Under the pieces are notes generated by a model. The model worked only from the letters and a program-made list of their open reading frames with translations. It was not told the origin of the DNA and did no database searches. Positions 44,559-53,525 of a stretch of 64,000 nt of DNA are shown piece after piece (position 1 is the first letter of the stretch; every line of letters begins with the position of its first letter). The position numbers were made by a program, and so were the translations under genes. The stretch comes from DASSUW01 sp963789005. Its GTDB lineage: Bacteria; Actinomycetota; Thermoleophilia; Solirubrobacterales; Solirubrobacteraceae. The stretch covers positions 1 through 64,000 of the forward strand of contig CAWBIZ010000011.1 of NCBI GenBank assembly GCA_963789005.1. Direction: 5' to 3'.

Positions 44559-45466
44559 GCGAGCAGATCGCGTTCATCGGCGTCGGCCGCATGGGCGGAC
44601 GCATGACCACGCGGCTGCTCGAGGCCGGCTATCCCGTCGCCGTGTTCGACCCCAGCGCCGCCGCGGTGGCGGCGCTCGTCGAGCGCGGCGCGCGGGCGGC
44701 GGGCACGCCGGCCGAAGCTGCCTCGGGAGCGGCGTTCGTGCTCTGCAGCCTGCCCACCCCGGCGATCCTGCGCCACGCCGTCGCCGGTCCGGACGGGGTG
44801 CTGCAGGACGCCGGGCGCGGCGCGGTGATCGTCGACTTCAGCACCGGCGATCCCGCGGTGGCACGTGAGCTCGCGGCAGGGGCTGCGGATCGCGGCGTCG
44901 CCTTCCTGGACGCCCCCGTCAGCCGCGGCGTGGTCGGCGCCGAGCGCGGCACGCTGGCCGTGATGGTCGGCGGCGACGAGGGGCAGAGACTGGCGCTGGC
45001 GCGTCCGGTGTTGGACCACCTCGCGTCCGACATCGTGCACGTCGGAGACGTCGGCGCGGGGCAGGTGACCAAGCTCTGCAACAACATGCTGACGGCGATC
45101 ATCACGACCGCTCTCGGCGAGGTGCTCGTGACGGGCGTGAAGGCGGGCGTGGAGCTCGAGCCGCTGACCGAGGCGCTGGCCGCAGGATCCGCAGGCAACT
45201 ACGTCCTCAGCGGCTACCTGCCGAACACGCTGTTCACCGGGGAGCGCAACGCCGGCTTCGCGCTCGCGCTGATGCGCAAGGACCTGGGGCTCTTCCTGAA
45301 GGCGGCGGGCGACGCGGGGATGGAGCTCCCGCTGAGCGACCTGGTCTACGAGCGGTACCTGTCCGCGCAGGCGGCCGGGCTCGACGAGGCCGACTCGACC
45401 AGCATCGCCGAGCTCTACGAACGCGCCGCAGCCGTGCGCCTCCAGCTCGAGGGGGTGGTCACGTGA
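44555..45466 (+). CDS. 3-hydroxyisobutyrate dehydrogenase-like NAD(P) oxidoreductase
   Basis: The 303-residue protein has the N-terminal GVGRMGGRMTTRLL dinucleotide motif, the substrate motif DAPVSRGVVGAERGTLAVMV, catalytic Lys in GAGQVTKLCNNML and the usual helical C-terminus. It belongs to the beta-hydroxyacid dehydrogenase family (3-hydroxyisobutyrate, tartronate semialdehyde or serine). The GTG start overlaps the stop of the binding-protein gene (GTGA), and its stop overlaps the aldehyde dehydrogenase start. With the neighbours this suggests oxidation of a hydroxyacid derived from an amino acid. Confidence 0.88.
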   Translation: MSEQIAFIGVGRMGGRMTTRLLEAGYPVAVFDPSAAAVAALVERGARAAGTPAEAASGAAFVLCSLPTPAILRHAVAGPDGVLQDAGRGAVIVDFSTGDPAVARELAAGAADRGVAFLDAPVSRGVVGAERGTLAVMVGGDEGQRLALARPVLDHLASDIVHVGDVGAGQVTKLCNNMLTAIITTALGEVLVTGVKAGVELEPLTEALAAGSAGNYVLSGYLPNTLFTGERNAGFALALMRKDLGLFLKAAGDAGMELPLSDLVYERYLSAQAAGLDEADSTSIAELYERAAAVRLQLEGVVT

Positions 45467-46917
45467 GCGCTTCGGAGCTGTACGCGGCCGACGTCCCGTC
45501 GAGCCTGGCCGAGGCGGGCTTGCTGATCGACGGCGAGTGGGAACACGCCGCGAGCGGCCTCCGGATCGAGGTCGAGAACCCTTCGCGACGTGAGGTCCTG
45601 GCCAGCGTCGCTCGCGGCGACCCCGAAGACGTCGACCGCGCGGTCGACGCCGCGGCCGTCGCCTACCCGGCGTGGAGCCGGCTGCCCGCGCGGGAGCGGG
45701 GCCTGCTGCTCGCTCGCATCGCCGACGACCTCGCCGAGATCGGCGAGGAGCTCGCACGCATCATCGCCGCCGAGACGGAACGCCATCCGCACCAGGCGCG
45801 TGGCGAGGCGGCACCTCCGCCGACGTGTCCGGTACTTCGGCGGGGTGGCCAGCGAGCAGAAGGGCGAGGTCCTCGGCTCGGCGACGGCCTGCTGAGCTAC
45901 AGCGTGCGCGAGCCGTTGGGCGTCGTCGCCGCGATCGTCCCGTGGAACGCGCCCGTGCTGCTGGCCTCGCTGAAGATCGCCATGGCCTGTGCACGGGGAA
46001 CACGCTGGTGCTCAAGGCGGCCGAGGACCCCCCGCTGGGAGTGCTGCGCCTTGCGCAGGTCTGTGCGCAGCACCTGCCCGCCGGGGTGCTCAACGTCGTG
46101 ACGGGCTACGGCGACGAGTGCGGCGGCGCGCTGCTCGATCACCCCGGCATCGCCAAGATCACGCGGGTCCACCGAGGTCGGCGGATCGCGATGCGTGCCG
46201 CGGCCGAGCGCATCTGCGTCGTCGAGCTCGGCGGCAAGGCCCCGACAACGTCTGCGGACTGGACGACGACGCGACGGTGGCCCACGTGATCGGCGCGATG
46301 CGGTTCGCTCGCCAGGGCCAGTCGTCACCGCGGGCTCACGGCTCTATGTCCACGCGAGCATCTTCGACGACTTCACCGCCAGGCTGGCGGACCAGCTCGG
46401 CGAGATGGTCGTCGGCGACGCGCTGGATGAGCGGTCGGACATCGGGTCCGTCGTGTCCGGAACCCAGGACGCCCGCGTCTGCGGGTACGTGCGCGAGGCG
46501 CTCGACCAGGGCGCCACCGCGCTCGCCGGCGGCCTCCCCGACGAAGGCCGGGCCGGCTACCAGCTCCTGCCCACCGTCCTGGTGGGCGTCGAGCATTCGT
46601 GGCGGGTCAACCGCGAGGAGGTGTTCGGCCCGGTGCTGGTGGCGACGCCCTGGAGCGACGAGGACGAGGTGATCTCGTGGGCCAACGACACCCACTACGG
46701 CCTCGCCGCCTTCGTGTTCTCCAAGGACCTCGACCGCGCGCTGCGGACGGCCCATCGGATCGAAGCCGGATGGGTCCAGGTCAACCGCAGCGGCGGGCAG
46801 CTCCCGGGGATGAGCTACGGCGGCAAGAAGCAGAGCGGCCTGGGGTCCGAGTACTCGATCGAAGGAGCCCTGGAGAGCTTCACGCAGCGCAAGGGCATCA
46901 CGATCGGGATCGCGTGA
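45463..46917 (+). CDS. Aldehyde dehydrogenase (frameshifted)
   Basis: The GTG start overlaps the upstream stop. The NAD-dependent ALDH fold is visible across about five shifts: GLLIDGEWEHAASG, REPLGVVAAIVPWNAPVLLA, GNTLVLKAAEDPPLGVLRLA, CVVELGGKAP (catalytic Glu), MRFARQGQS, EEVFGPVLVATPWSDEDEV and MSYGGKKQSGLGSEY. The catalytic Cys codon itself is hit by a one-base loss near 46323: TCG-T(G)C-ACC would restore GQSCTAG. Reconstructed length of about 484 residues is normal. It probably oxidises a semialdehyde made by this operon. Confidence 0.82.
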
Positions 46918-48185
46918 GCGACATCTCGATCCCGTGGGCGTCAGACGCTGCCCAGCGACGGGTGCGGGAGATCCAGGCTGGCAGCGAACCGGGAACCGCG
47001 GCTGACCTCGAACGGGCGTCCCGCGCCGTCGATGCGCACATCCGGGCCATGGATGGCCAAGGCCTCGTGCTGTACGCCGGCACCAACGCCATGATCGGAG
47101 CGGTCGCGGCGGCGCATGACGTGCAGCTCGGCGTCCGCCCGAGCCTCGGGGCGCCCGGGGAGAAGCTGCAGCCTGGTTTGGAGCATCTGGAAGTCCTCGA
47201 GGTGCTCACGACGCGAGCCGTGGCGGCCACGATGGGCGCCGGGCACGCCGACGTGCGGGTGCAGAGCGCGACGCTCGCCAACCTCGCGGTCTACGCCGGG
47301 CTGACGCCGGTGGGAGCGACCATCGCCGCGCTGCCGCGGATGGCGGGCGGCCACTTCAGCCACTTCGAGGAGGGTGCCGCGGGGATCCGCGGGCACCGCG
47401 TGGTCGAGCTGCCCTACGACGTCGCGGCGCGCGACGTCGACCTCGCCGCGCTGCCCGATTTCCTCGACCGCGAGCGGCCGGCGCTCGTGATCGTCGGCGG
47501 CACGCTGATGCTGTTCCCGCACCGGCTGGATCGCATCGTCGATGTGGTCCAGAACTCAGGTGCGCGAATTCTCTACGACGCCTCGCACGTCGCGGGCCTG
47601 ATCGCCGGCGGGCGTTATCAGGACCCGCTGCGAGACGGCGTCGACGTCGTCACGTTCTCCACGTACAAGTCGTACGGCGGCCCGCCGGGCGGCGCCATCG
47701 CGACGCGCGATCCCGAGGTGGCGGCCCGCGTGTTCGCCGCCGTCTACCCGGGCCTGACCGCCAACTTCGACGCCGGCCGGCTGCGCGCCCTCGGGATCGC
47801 CGCGGCGGAGCTCCTCGATCATGGCGCCGAGTACGCCGCCCGCTGCATCGGCGCCGCGCAGGCGCTCGGCCGATCGCTTCACGAGGCCGGCCTGGCGGTG
47901 GTCGGCGCCGACCGTGGCTTCACGGACTCGCATCACCTCGCGGTCGGCGTGCCGGAGGGGATGACCGGCGACTCGGCGGTGCGCCGCCTCGAGCGCGCCG
48001 GGATCTACGTCTCCGCGACCCAGCTCGCAGACGAGAACGGACCCTTGACCGCGCTGCGCCTCGGCACCCAAGAGCTCGTCCGCCGCGGCTTCGGATCAAC
48101 CGACATGCCCGGCATCGCGAGCCAGATCGCGCGCGCCCTCGGCACTTCGACCAGGACGACCGATGGCGGCTTGTCGGCGGCTTAG
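46914..48185 (+). CDS. Serine hydroxymethyltransferase-like PLP enzyme
   Basis: The 423-residue fold-type I PLP protein is related to SHMT. It has the cofactor-binding YDASHVAGLIAGG (Asp222) and the Schiff-base Lys252 in VVTFSTYKSYGGPPGG. The N-terminal 'YPGxxYYGG' region of classical GlyA is replaced by LGAPGEKLQPGLEHLE, so it is a divergent member. It could be a 2-methylserine hydroxymethyltransferase, a threonine/phenylserine-type aldolase or similar. The GTG start overlaps the ALDH stop (GTGA). Its stop overlaps that of the convergent FemAB-like gene by four bases. Confidence 0.82.
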   Translation: MSDISIPWASDAAQRRVREIQAGSEPGTAADLERASRAVDAHIRAMDGQGLVLYAGTNAMIGAVAAAHDVQLGVRPSLGAPGEKLQPGLEHLEVLEVLTTRAVAATMGAGHADVRVQSATLANLAVYAGLTPVGATIAALPRMAGGHFSHFEEGAAGIRGHRVVELPYDVAARDVDLAALPDFLDRERPALVIVGGTLMLFPHRLDRIVDVVQNSGARILYDASHVAGLIAGGRYQDPLRDGVDVVTFSTYKSYGGPPGGAIATRDPEVAARVFAAVYPGLTANFDAGRLRALGIAAAELLDHGAEYAARCIGAAQALGRSLHEAGLAVVGADRGFTDSHHLAVGVPEGMTGDSAVRRLERAGIYVSATQLADENGPLTALRLGTQELVRRGFGSTDMPGIASQIARALGTSTRTTDGGLSAA

Positions 48186-49183
48186 CGCCAGCCGCGCCGC
48201 CGCGGCCGGGTCGCACGCCAGCGCAGCGCCGACCCCCCCGCGTCCCGCAGCCGCCCGAGGAGCGGATGCCGGGACTTGCGCAGGACCGGCACGCGCAGCT
48301 CGCGTGGCCCGTACCGGCGCTTGTAGTCGCCGCCGCCGCCCATGTCCATGACGCTCATCCCGCGCGCCTTCCAGTAGCGCATCGCGAACCAGAAGATCGC
48401 CTCGTTCGGCCGCAGGATCTGATGGCTCCGCCAGCTCGCGCCGCCCCAGAAGTAGGCGGTCCCGTTCATCGCCGGGAAGATGCCGCTGGCGATCGGGTCG
48501 CCCTCCGGCCCGACGGCCCGCACCAGCAGCAGCCGGCCGGTGGGATGGACGCACCGGATGAGCTCGCGTACGCGGTCGACGCCGTAGGTGGGCCGCAGGC
48601 CCTGCTTGGCGAAGACGTCTTGGAGCTGGGCGTAGTACTCGTCGGCGAACCCGGCGGGGCTCGCCTCCTCGACGGTCACACCGACCCGCCCCCCCTTGCG
48701 GATCGCGCGCCGGCACGCACTGCTCATGCGGGTGAAGAGCTCGTCCTCGTCAGCTGACAGGTCGAGCTCGAAGGTCAGCATCGGAGCCGGCTCGAAGCCG
48801 AGCCGGATCAGCTCCTCGTGCGGCAGCGTCCGGTCACGCAGCTCGAGGTGGACGCAGCCGAGCGAGCTGAAGGCGAACCGCGTGAGCGCGTGCGCAGCGG
48901 CGCGCGGGTCTGTTCCGACCGCCAGGTTGAACCCCATCCACTGCGTGGTCCAGCCCGGGAACGGGCTGCCGAGGATGCGCAGGCCGAACCGCCTGACGAT
49001 CAGCCCGGTGAAGTAGCCCATGACCTCCTTGTCGCGTATCACCGCCGCGACGACGGGCTCCGCTCCCTGAGTCCGCGCGACGAACTCCAGCCACTCGCGG
49101 GTCTGGAACACGACCCGGTCCGGGAGCGTGTCCATGCGCTCCCAATCGCAGTCGTCCAAGTCGAGGCGCTCGAGGGTCAGCAT
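48182..49183 (-). CDS. FemAB-like (GNAT-fold) acyl/aminoacyl transferase, copy 1
   Basis: The 333-residue protein is a FemAB/BcsL-type double-GNAT protein: VVFQTREWLEFVARTQ, VMGYFTGLIVRRFGLRILGS, SACRRAIRKGGRVGVTVEEA, ASGIFPAMNGTAYFWGGASW, LRPNEAIFWFAMRYWKARGM. Such proteins transfer amino acids or acyl groups to cell-envelope glycans. It shares length and layout with the copy at 49977-50978, about half identical by eye, so they are tandem paralogues around a deacetylase. The ATG lies in the minus-strand run of genes 54346 to 48182. The basic C-terminal tail (RWRATRPRRRG) is notable. Confidence 0.82.
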   Translation of the reverse strand: MLTLERLDLDDCDWERMDTLPDRVVFQTREWLEFVARTQGAEPVVAAVIRDKEVMGYFTGLIVRRFGLRILGSPFPGWTTQWMGFNLAVGTDPRAAAHALTRFAFSSLGCVHLELRDRTLPHEELIRLGFEPAPMLTFELDLSADEDELFTRMSSACRRAIRKGGRVGVTVEEASPAGFADEYYAQLQDVFAKQGLRPTYGVDRVRELIRCVHPTGRLLLVRAVGPEGDPIASGIFPAMNGTAYFWGGASWRSHQILRPNEAIFWFAMRYWKARGMSVMDMGGGGDYKRRYGPRELRVPVLRKSRHPLLGRLRDAGGSALRWRATRPRRRGWR

Positions 49184-49188
49184 GCGGC

Positions 49189-49980
49189 TCAGCGACGCGC
49201 GAGCACGGCCGCGCGGGCCTTCGCGTAGGTCTCGCCGCCGACCGCCTTGGCCGCCTTGGCCGCGGTCCAGGCGGCGCGCTGGCGTAGCCAGGGGCGGTGG
49301 CCGCCGGTCGCCGCGCGCGCGACGGTCGCGGCGGACGTCGTCCGTCGGACGGCGTGCCGGCCGACGACCAGGCACCCGTCGACACGCCGCGCCCGGCGCA
49401 CCGGCTCTGACGTGAAGAGCGCCTCGACGCCGGCTGCGGCGGCGGCGCGGGCGACGACCGGGGAGTATGAGCCGCCCGGCACAGCGGCACTGAGTACAGG
49501 CTCGCCGACGAGCGCGCCGAGGCGCTCGGCGCTCGCCCGCCACTCCTCGACGAGCTCCGGCCAGGGCAACGCCGACATCCGCTTGGGATGCGAGCGCGAG
49601 TGGGAGCCGATCACGTGCCCCATCGCCCGCAGGGCCGCGATCTCCTCGACGCCGATGAAACCGGGCCGGCCGACGAGATCGCTCACGCAGAAGAAGTGCC
49701 CACGCCAGCCGTGTCGGGCCAGCTCCTCGCCGGCGGCCAGCGCGCTCGAGCCGCCGTCGTCGAACGTGATCGACCACGACTGGACACCCGCCCTGTCCGC
49801 GAGCAGGTCGTCGATGACGTCCGGCGGTCCGAGGGTCACCCGCTCCAGCTCCTCGAGCTGCTCGACGAAGGCCGCCCAATCGAGCTTGTAGCGAGCGGCG
49901 GTCGCCCCCGGGAAGCCGATCGCGTCCGGGTCGTCGCCTGCGCGGATCACGTCGTGGTAGAGGAGGACGCTGGTCTTCAC
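49189..49980 (-). CDS. Polysaccharide deacetylase (NodB-like)
   Basis: The 263-residue carbohydrate esterase 4-type protein begins MKTSVLLYHDVI (GTG start), has WSITFDDGGSSALAAGEELA (catalytic Asp pair), the metal site HVIGSHSRSHPKRM (HxxxH) and PGGSYSPVVARAAAAAGVEA. It would remove N- or O-acetyl groups from a surface glycan. There is no signal peptide, so it may act on lipid-linked precursors in the cytoplasm. The GTG overlaps the stop of the second FemAB-like gene, and its stop is five bases from the first FemAB-like start. Confidence 0.85.
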   Translation of the reverse strand: MKTSVLLYHDVIRAGDDPDAIGFPGATAARYKLDWAAFVEQLEELERVTLGPPDVIDDLLADRAGVQSWSITFDDGGSSALAAGEELARHGWRGHFFCVSDLVGRPGFIGVEEIAALRAMGHVIGSHSRSHPKRMSALPWPELVEEWRASAERLGALVGEPVLSAAVPGGSYSPVVARAAAAAGVEALFTSEPVRRARRVDGCLVVGRHAVRRTTSAATVARAATGGHRPWLRQRAAWTAAKAAKAVGGETYAKARAAVLARR

Positions 49981-50978
49981 CGCACGAGCCTCCCGCGCAG
50001 CCGCTGTCGCTGCTGGTAGCCGTACTTGGCAAGGGTGCGCAGTCTCGAGAGCACGTCGTGCCTCGACTTCTGGAGGAACGGCACATAGACCGTCTCGGCG
50101 CCGTACTTGCGCTTGTAGCGCTCCATCCCACCGCCGAGGTCGCAGGCCTGGATGCCGCGCCTGCGCCAGTAGCGCATCGCGTACCACAGGATCGCCTCGT
50201 TGGGCCGAAGGATCTGGTGCGCCCTCCAGCTGGCTCCACCCCAGAAGTACGCCGTCGTGTTCATCGCCGGGAAGATCCCGGTCGCGATGCAGCGGCCCGC
50301 CGGGTCCCTCGCCCTGAGGAGCAGCAGCCGGCCCGTCGGCTGCATCACGTCGATGAGGGCCCGGACACGGTCGATCCCATAGCCGGGCACGAGCGCCTGC
50401 TTGGCGTACACCTCTTGAAGCTGTGCGTAGTAGTCGTCGGCGAACTCCCGGTCGGTCGCCTCCTCGATCACGACGCCGCTGTGCTCCGCCTTGCGTATCG
50501 CGCGCCGGCAGGCGCTCGTCATGCGACCGAAGATCTCGTCCTCGCTGTCGCGGAGGTCGACCTCGTAGACCCAGGACAGATCGTGGTGGTAGCCCAGCCC
50601 GTCGACGTCGGTCAGGCTCAGGCTGCGGTCGCGGAGCTCGAGGTGCAGGCAGCCCAGCGAGCCGAACGCGTAGCGCCCGAGCGCCTCGACCGCCTCCCGG
50701 CCCGACACGTGCTCGGCGAGGTTGAAGCCCATGTACCACGTGGACCACCCGCGCATCGGGCTCGCGAGGATCCGGATGCCGAAGCGCCGGACGACGAAGC
50801 CCGTGAAGTAGCCGACGGTGGCGGCGCCGTCCGTGACGGCGGCGATCGCCGGCTCGACGGCGGCGCCCGTGGCGATGAACCTGCTCCACTCGGGCGTCTG
50901 GAAGATCACGCGGTCGGGGAAGGCGTCCATGGCCCGCACGTCCTGCTCGGTCGGTTCCATCCGCTCGAGCCTCAGCAT
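49977..50978 (-). CDS. FemAB-like (GNAT-fold) acyl/aminoacyl transferase, copy 2
   Basis: The 333-residue paralogue of the 48182-49183 protein has matching blocks: RVIFQTPEWSRFIATG, VGYFTGFVVRRFGIRILASP, TSACRRAIRKAEHSGVVIEE, GIFPAMNTTAYFWGGASWRA and LRPNEAILWYAMRYWRRRGI. Equal length and layout show a duplication; the deacetylase is inserted between the two copies. Two enzymes of this kind could add two residues in turn, as FemA and FemB do on peptidoglycan, though here a glycan target is more likely. The stop overlaps the deacetylase GTG. Confidence 0.82.
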   Translation of the reverse strand: MLRLERMEPTEQDVRAMDAFPDRVIFQTPEWSRFIATGAAVEPAIAAVTDGAATVGYFTGFVVRRFGIRILASPMRGWSTWYMGFNLAEHVSGREAVEALGRYAFGSLGCLHLELRDRSLSLTDVDGLGYHHDLSWVYEVDLRDSEDEIFGRMTSACRRAIRKAEHSGVVIEEATDREFADDYYAQLQEVYAKQALVPGYGIDRVRALIDVMQPTGRLLLLRARDPAGRCIATGIFPAMNTTAYFWGGASWRAHQILRPNEAILWYAMRYWRRRGIQACDLGGGMERYKRKYGAETVYVPFLQKSRHDVLSRLRTLAKYGYQQRQRLRGRLVR

Positions 50979-50995
50979 GTGCCCGACATCATCCC

Positions 50996-52078
50996 TCAGC
51001 CGGCGAGGCGGACGAGCCGCCGCCGCGCTGGGGGTGGGAGCGCTTGGGCGACCCTCGCGGCGCCGAGCGCCGCGCGGCCGCGCGCGCCGCGTGCAAGGGC
51101 GGCAGTCGCCAGCCCAGCATCCGTGGTGGCGAAGCGCGCCTTGTACGCCTCGTCCCCGCGAAGGAGGTGGTACCGCGCGAGCCCGGCGTCCGCCGCCTCC
51201 CGGATCGTATGGGCCATGAGGACGAACCCGACCGACAGGCGGTCGTGCGCAGGGTCGCGCCCGCCCTGGTAGAACCAGTCGGCGCCGCCGTAGCGGAAGC
51301 CGTACCACGCCGCCGCCGGACGGTCGTCGAGCTCGAGGAGCCACAGACGCAGCCACCCGCGGCGGAGCGCGACTGCCGCGAACTCCTGGTGGAACGCCCG
51401 TCGCCGGGCATCGAAGGCGCCCGAGCCGGCCGCCCCCCAGCGCGCGTCGTGCAGGCGAACGAGCGTCGCCAGGTCGTGCGGGAGCCGGGCGGGGTCGTCC
51501 GCGAGCCGGTAGCGCAGCCGGTGCGACCGGAGCAGCCGGCGCTCGCGGGAGCGGACCTGCTGGCGGAAGTTCGCGCTCGCGGACGCCAGCAGCTCCTCCC
51601 AGCTGCGACCCGCGAGCTCCAGCACCGGGCAGCCCTCGCGCCGGATCGTCACAGTGCCGAGCAGGCGGTCCCAGCTCTCCTCGGACGGCAGGCGCTCCGC
51701 GAGCAGGACGTCCCAGCGCGGCAGCGTGCCCGCCAGTGCCTCGAGCAGCGCGCGTGCCAGCGCTGGACGGTCGTCGGGACCGCAGATCGGGCCCTGCCGG
51801 TCTGCTGGACCGCTGCCGAGGAAGCGAAGGACGCGCAGCGGCCGCGTCGTCGACAGGTACAGCGGCAGCACGCCGAGCAGCCGCTCGTCTCCGTCGCGGC
51901 AGACCGTGGCGAGCAGCGGACGGCCGGCGCCGAAGTGGCGCCACCACGTCACGGCCCACTCCCAGGTGGCGAAGATGTTGCCCGACAGCTCGGCCGCTGC
52001 AGTCCACTCCTCCCGGATCGACTCGAGGTCGCCCACGACCTCGAGCGTCATCCCCGCGGACGGCACCTGCGTCACCAT
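50996..52078 (-). CDS. GNAT-fold acyltransferase, BcsL/CelD type
   Basis: The 360-residue protein belongs to the BcsL/CelD acetyltransferase-like group: EEWTAAAELSGNIFATWEWA, WWRHFGAGRPLLATVCRDGD, GVLPLYLSTTRPLRVLRFLG, NFRQQVRSRERRLL, AAWYGFRYGGADWFYQGGRD. Members are common in exopolysaccharide loci and probably acylate sugars. The start overlaps the 3' end of the kinase-like gene by seven bases. It is followed, 17 bases on, by FemAB-like copy 2. Confidence 0.82.
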   Translation of the reverse strand: MVTQVPSAGMTLEVVGDLESIREEWTAAAELSGNIFATWEWAVTWWRHFGAGRPLLATVCRDGDERLLGVLPLYLSTTRPLRVLRFLGSGPADRQGPICGPDDRPALARALLEALAGTLPRWDVLLAERLPSEESWDRLLGTVTIRREGCPVLELAGRSWEELLASASANFRQQVRSRERRLLRSHRLRYRLADDPARLPHDLATLVRLHDARWGAAGSGAFDARRRAFHQEFAAVALRRGWLRLWLLELDDRPAAAWYGFRYGGADWFYQGGRDPAHDRLSVGFVLMAHTIREAADAGLARYHLLRGDEAYKARFATTDAGLATAALARGARGRAALGAARVAQALPPPARRRLVRLAG

Positions 52079-53525
52079 CCGCCGTGGTCGAGAGCGGCCA
52101 GCGGCGTCCGCAGGTTCTCGGCGACCCACGCCGAGGTGCGGGAGGGATCCAGCGGCGGCGCGAGCTCTCGTGCCATCCGCGTCAGCCACTGGGCCACGGC
52201 AAGGCCCGCGAGCGTCCGCGGATCGACCGGCGTGCCGGTGACGGCGCAGTACCGCCGGACGCGCTCGTCGCCCCCCGCACGCGCAAACGGGAGCAGCATG
52301 TCCGTCAGGCGCCGCCCACGCGGCAGCCCCCTCGCCCGCGGGTCCCACTGGACGGTGAGCTCGAGCAGGTCCAGCAGGGGGAGCGCGTCGGGCGCCGCCC
52401 ATTCCCAGTCGACCACCGACCCCAGTCGGCCGGCTTCGGCGAACAGGTTGTTCCGCGTGAAGTCGCCGTGTGCCCAGCCGAGCGGCACGCGGCCCAGCCG
52501 GTCGTGGAGCTCGCGCTCGACGCCCGCCAGCGCGTCCCGTCCGCCGCTGTCGAGGTGGCCCGCCACCGCACGAACATTGTCGGCGAGCGTCGTGGCGCCG
52601 TGGTCGGCACCCTGGACGCCGCCTGGGTGCACCCGGCGGAGTGCGATCAGGAACTCCAGGCAGTCGTGCCAGAGCGCAGCGGTCATCTGCGCCGGGTGAC
52701 CGCCGCGCGCCTTGCCCTCGAGCGCGTAGCGGGCGCAGCCCACCTCGCCGTCCACGAGCGGCCACGGGATCTGCTCCCGGAACGCGGGTGGCAGGTCGGC
52801 CGCGGCGAGTGCCGCCAGCGAGCGCAGCGCCCGCTCGAGCGGCGGGCGGGCGGCGCCCGCGGCGACCCGCAGCACGTAGGCACGCCCCACGTCGTCGACC
52901 AGCTCGATCATCAGCTTGCCGGTCTCCACCACGCCGGCCGTCGACCACGACAGCGAGGCGCCGAGCCGACCCCGGCTTCCTCGACGATGCGCTTCGCCAC
53001 GCTGGCGCGGCGTGGCCCGGACCAGCCGACCAGCACCCACCCGACCGGAAGCCGGTGCCGCCATCGCCAGCTGCGCGGCCCGAGCCCGTAGCGACGCGCG
53101 CGCTCGCCCGTCGCGATCCTCTGCACCTCGCGATCGCCGCCCGCCAGCAGGCGGGCGGTCCCGGCGGCGCGCACGACGGCGCCTGCACTGTGCAGCGGCG
53201 AGAGGCCGAGCTCGAGCGCCCGCAGCCAGCTCGGCATGCGGTCGGGCAGGGCCTCGCGTCCGCCGCCGATGGCGACCGCCACGACCTCCGCCTCCCGGAG
53301 CCGGGCGGCCAATCGAAGGATCGCCGGCGTCCGCGAGGCGCCGCCGACCAGCACCGCGTGGGGCGCCGGCGCGCCCGAGTCGAGATCGTCGCGCACGTGG
53401 AGCCCAGCTTCGCGCAGCGTGGCGCTCAAGCCCGGATCGCCGAGCACGCAGACCCGGCGATGCTCGGGCGCGAGCACGGCCCAGACCCATGAGTGCGCGT
53501 GCGGCGGTGCGGCGGCGGGAGTCAT
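52072..53525 (-). CDS. Aminoglycoside-phosphotransferase-like kinase (one frameshift)
   Basis: The N-terminal 185 residues (RVCVLGDPGLSATLREAGLH, AVLVGGASRTPAILRLAARL) form an extra domain, perhaps a methyltransferase- or Rossmann-like fold. After a one-base shift near 52970 the kinase-like part follows: STAGVVETGKLMIELVD, the catalytic loop LGWAHGDFTRNNLF and the metal Asp in SVVDWEWAAPDALPLLDLL. Reconstructed length is about 484 residues. It may phosphorylate a sugar or lipid carrier used for the surface glycan. The start overlaps the methyltransferase stop (ATGA). Confidence 0.75.
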
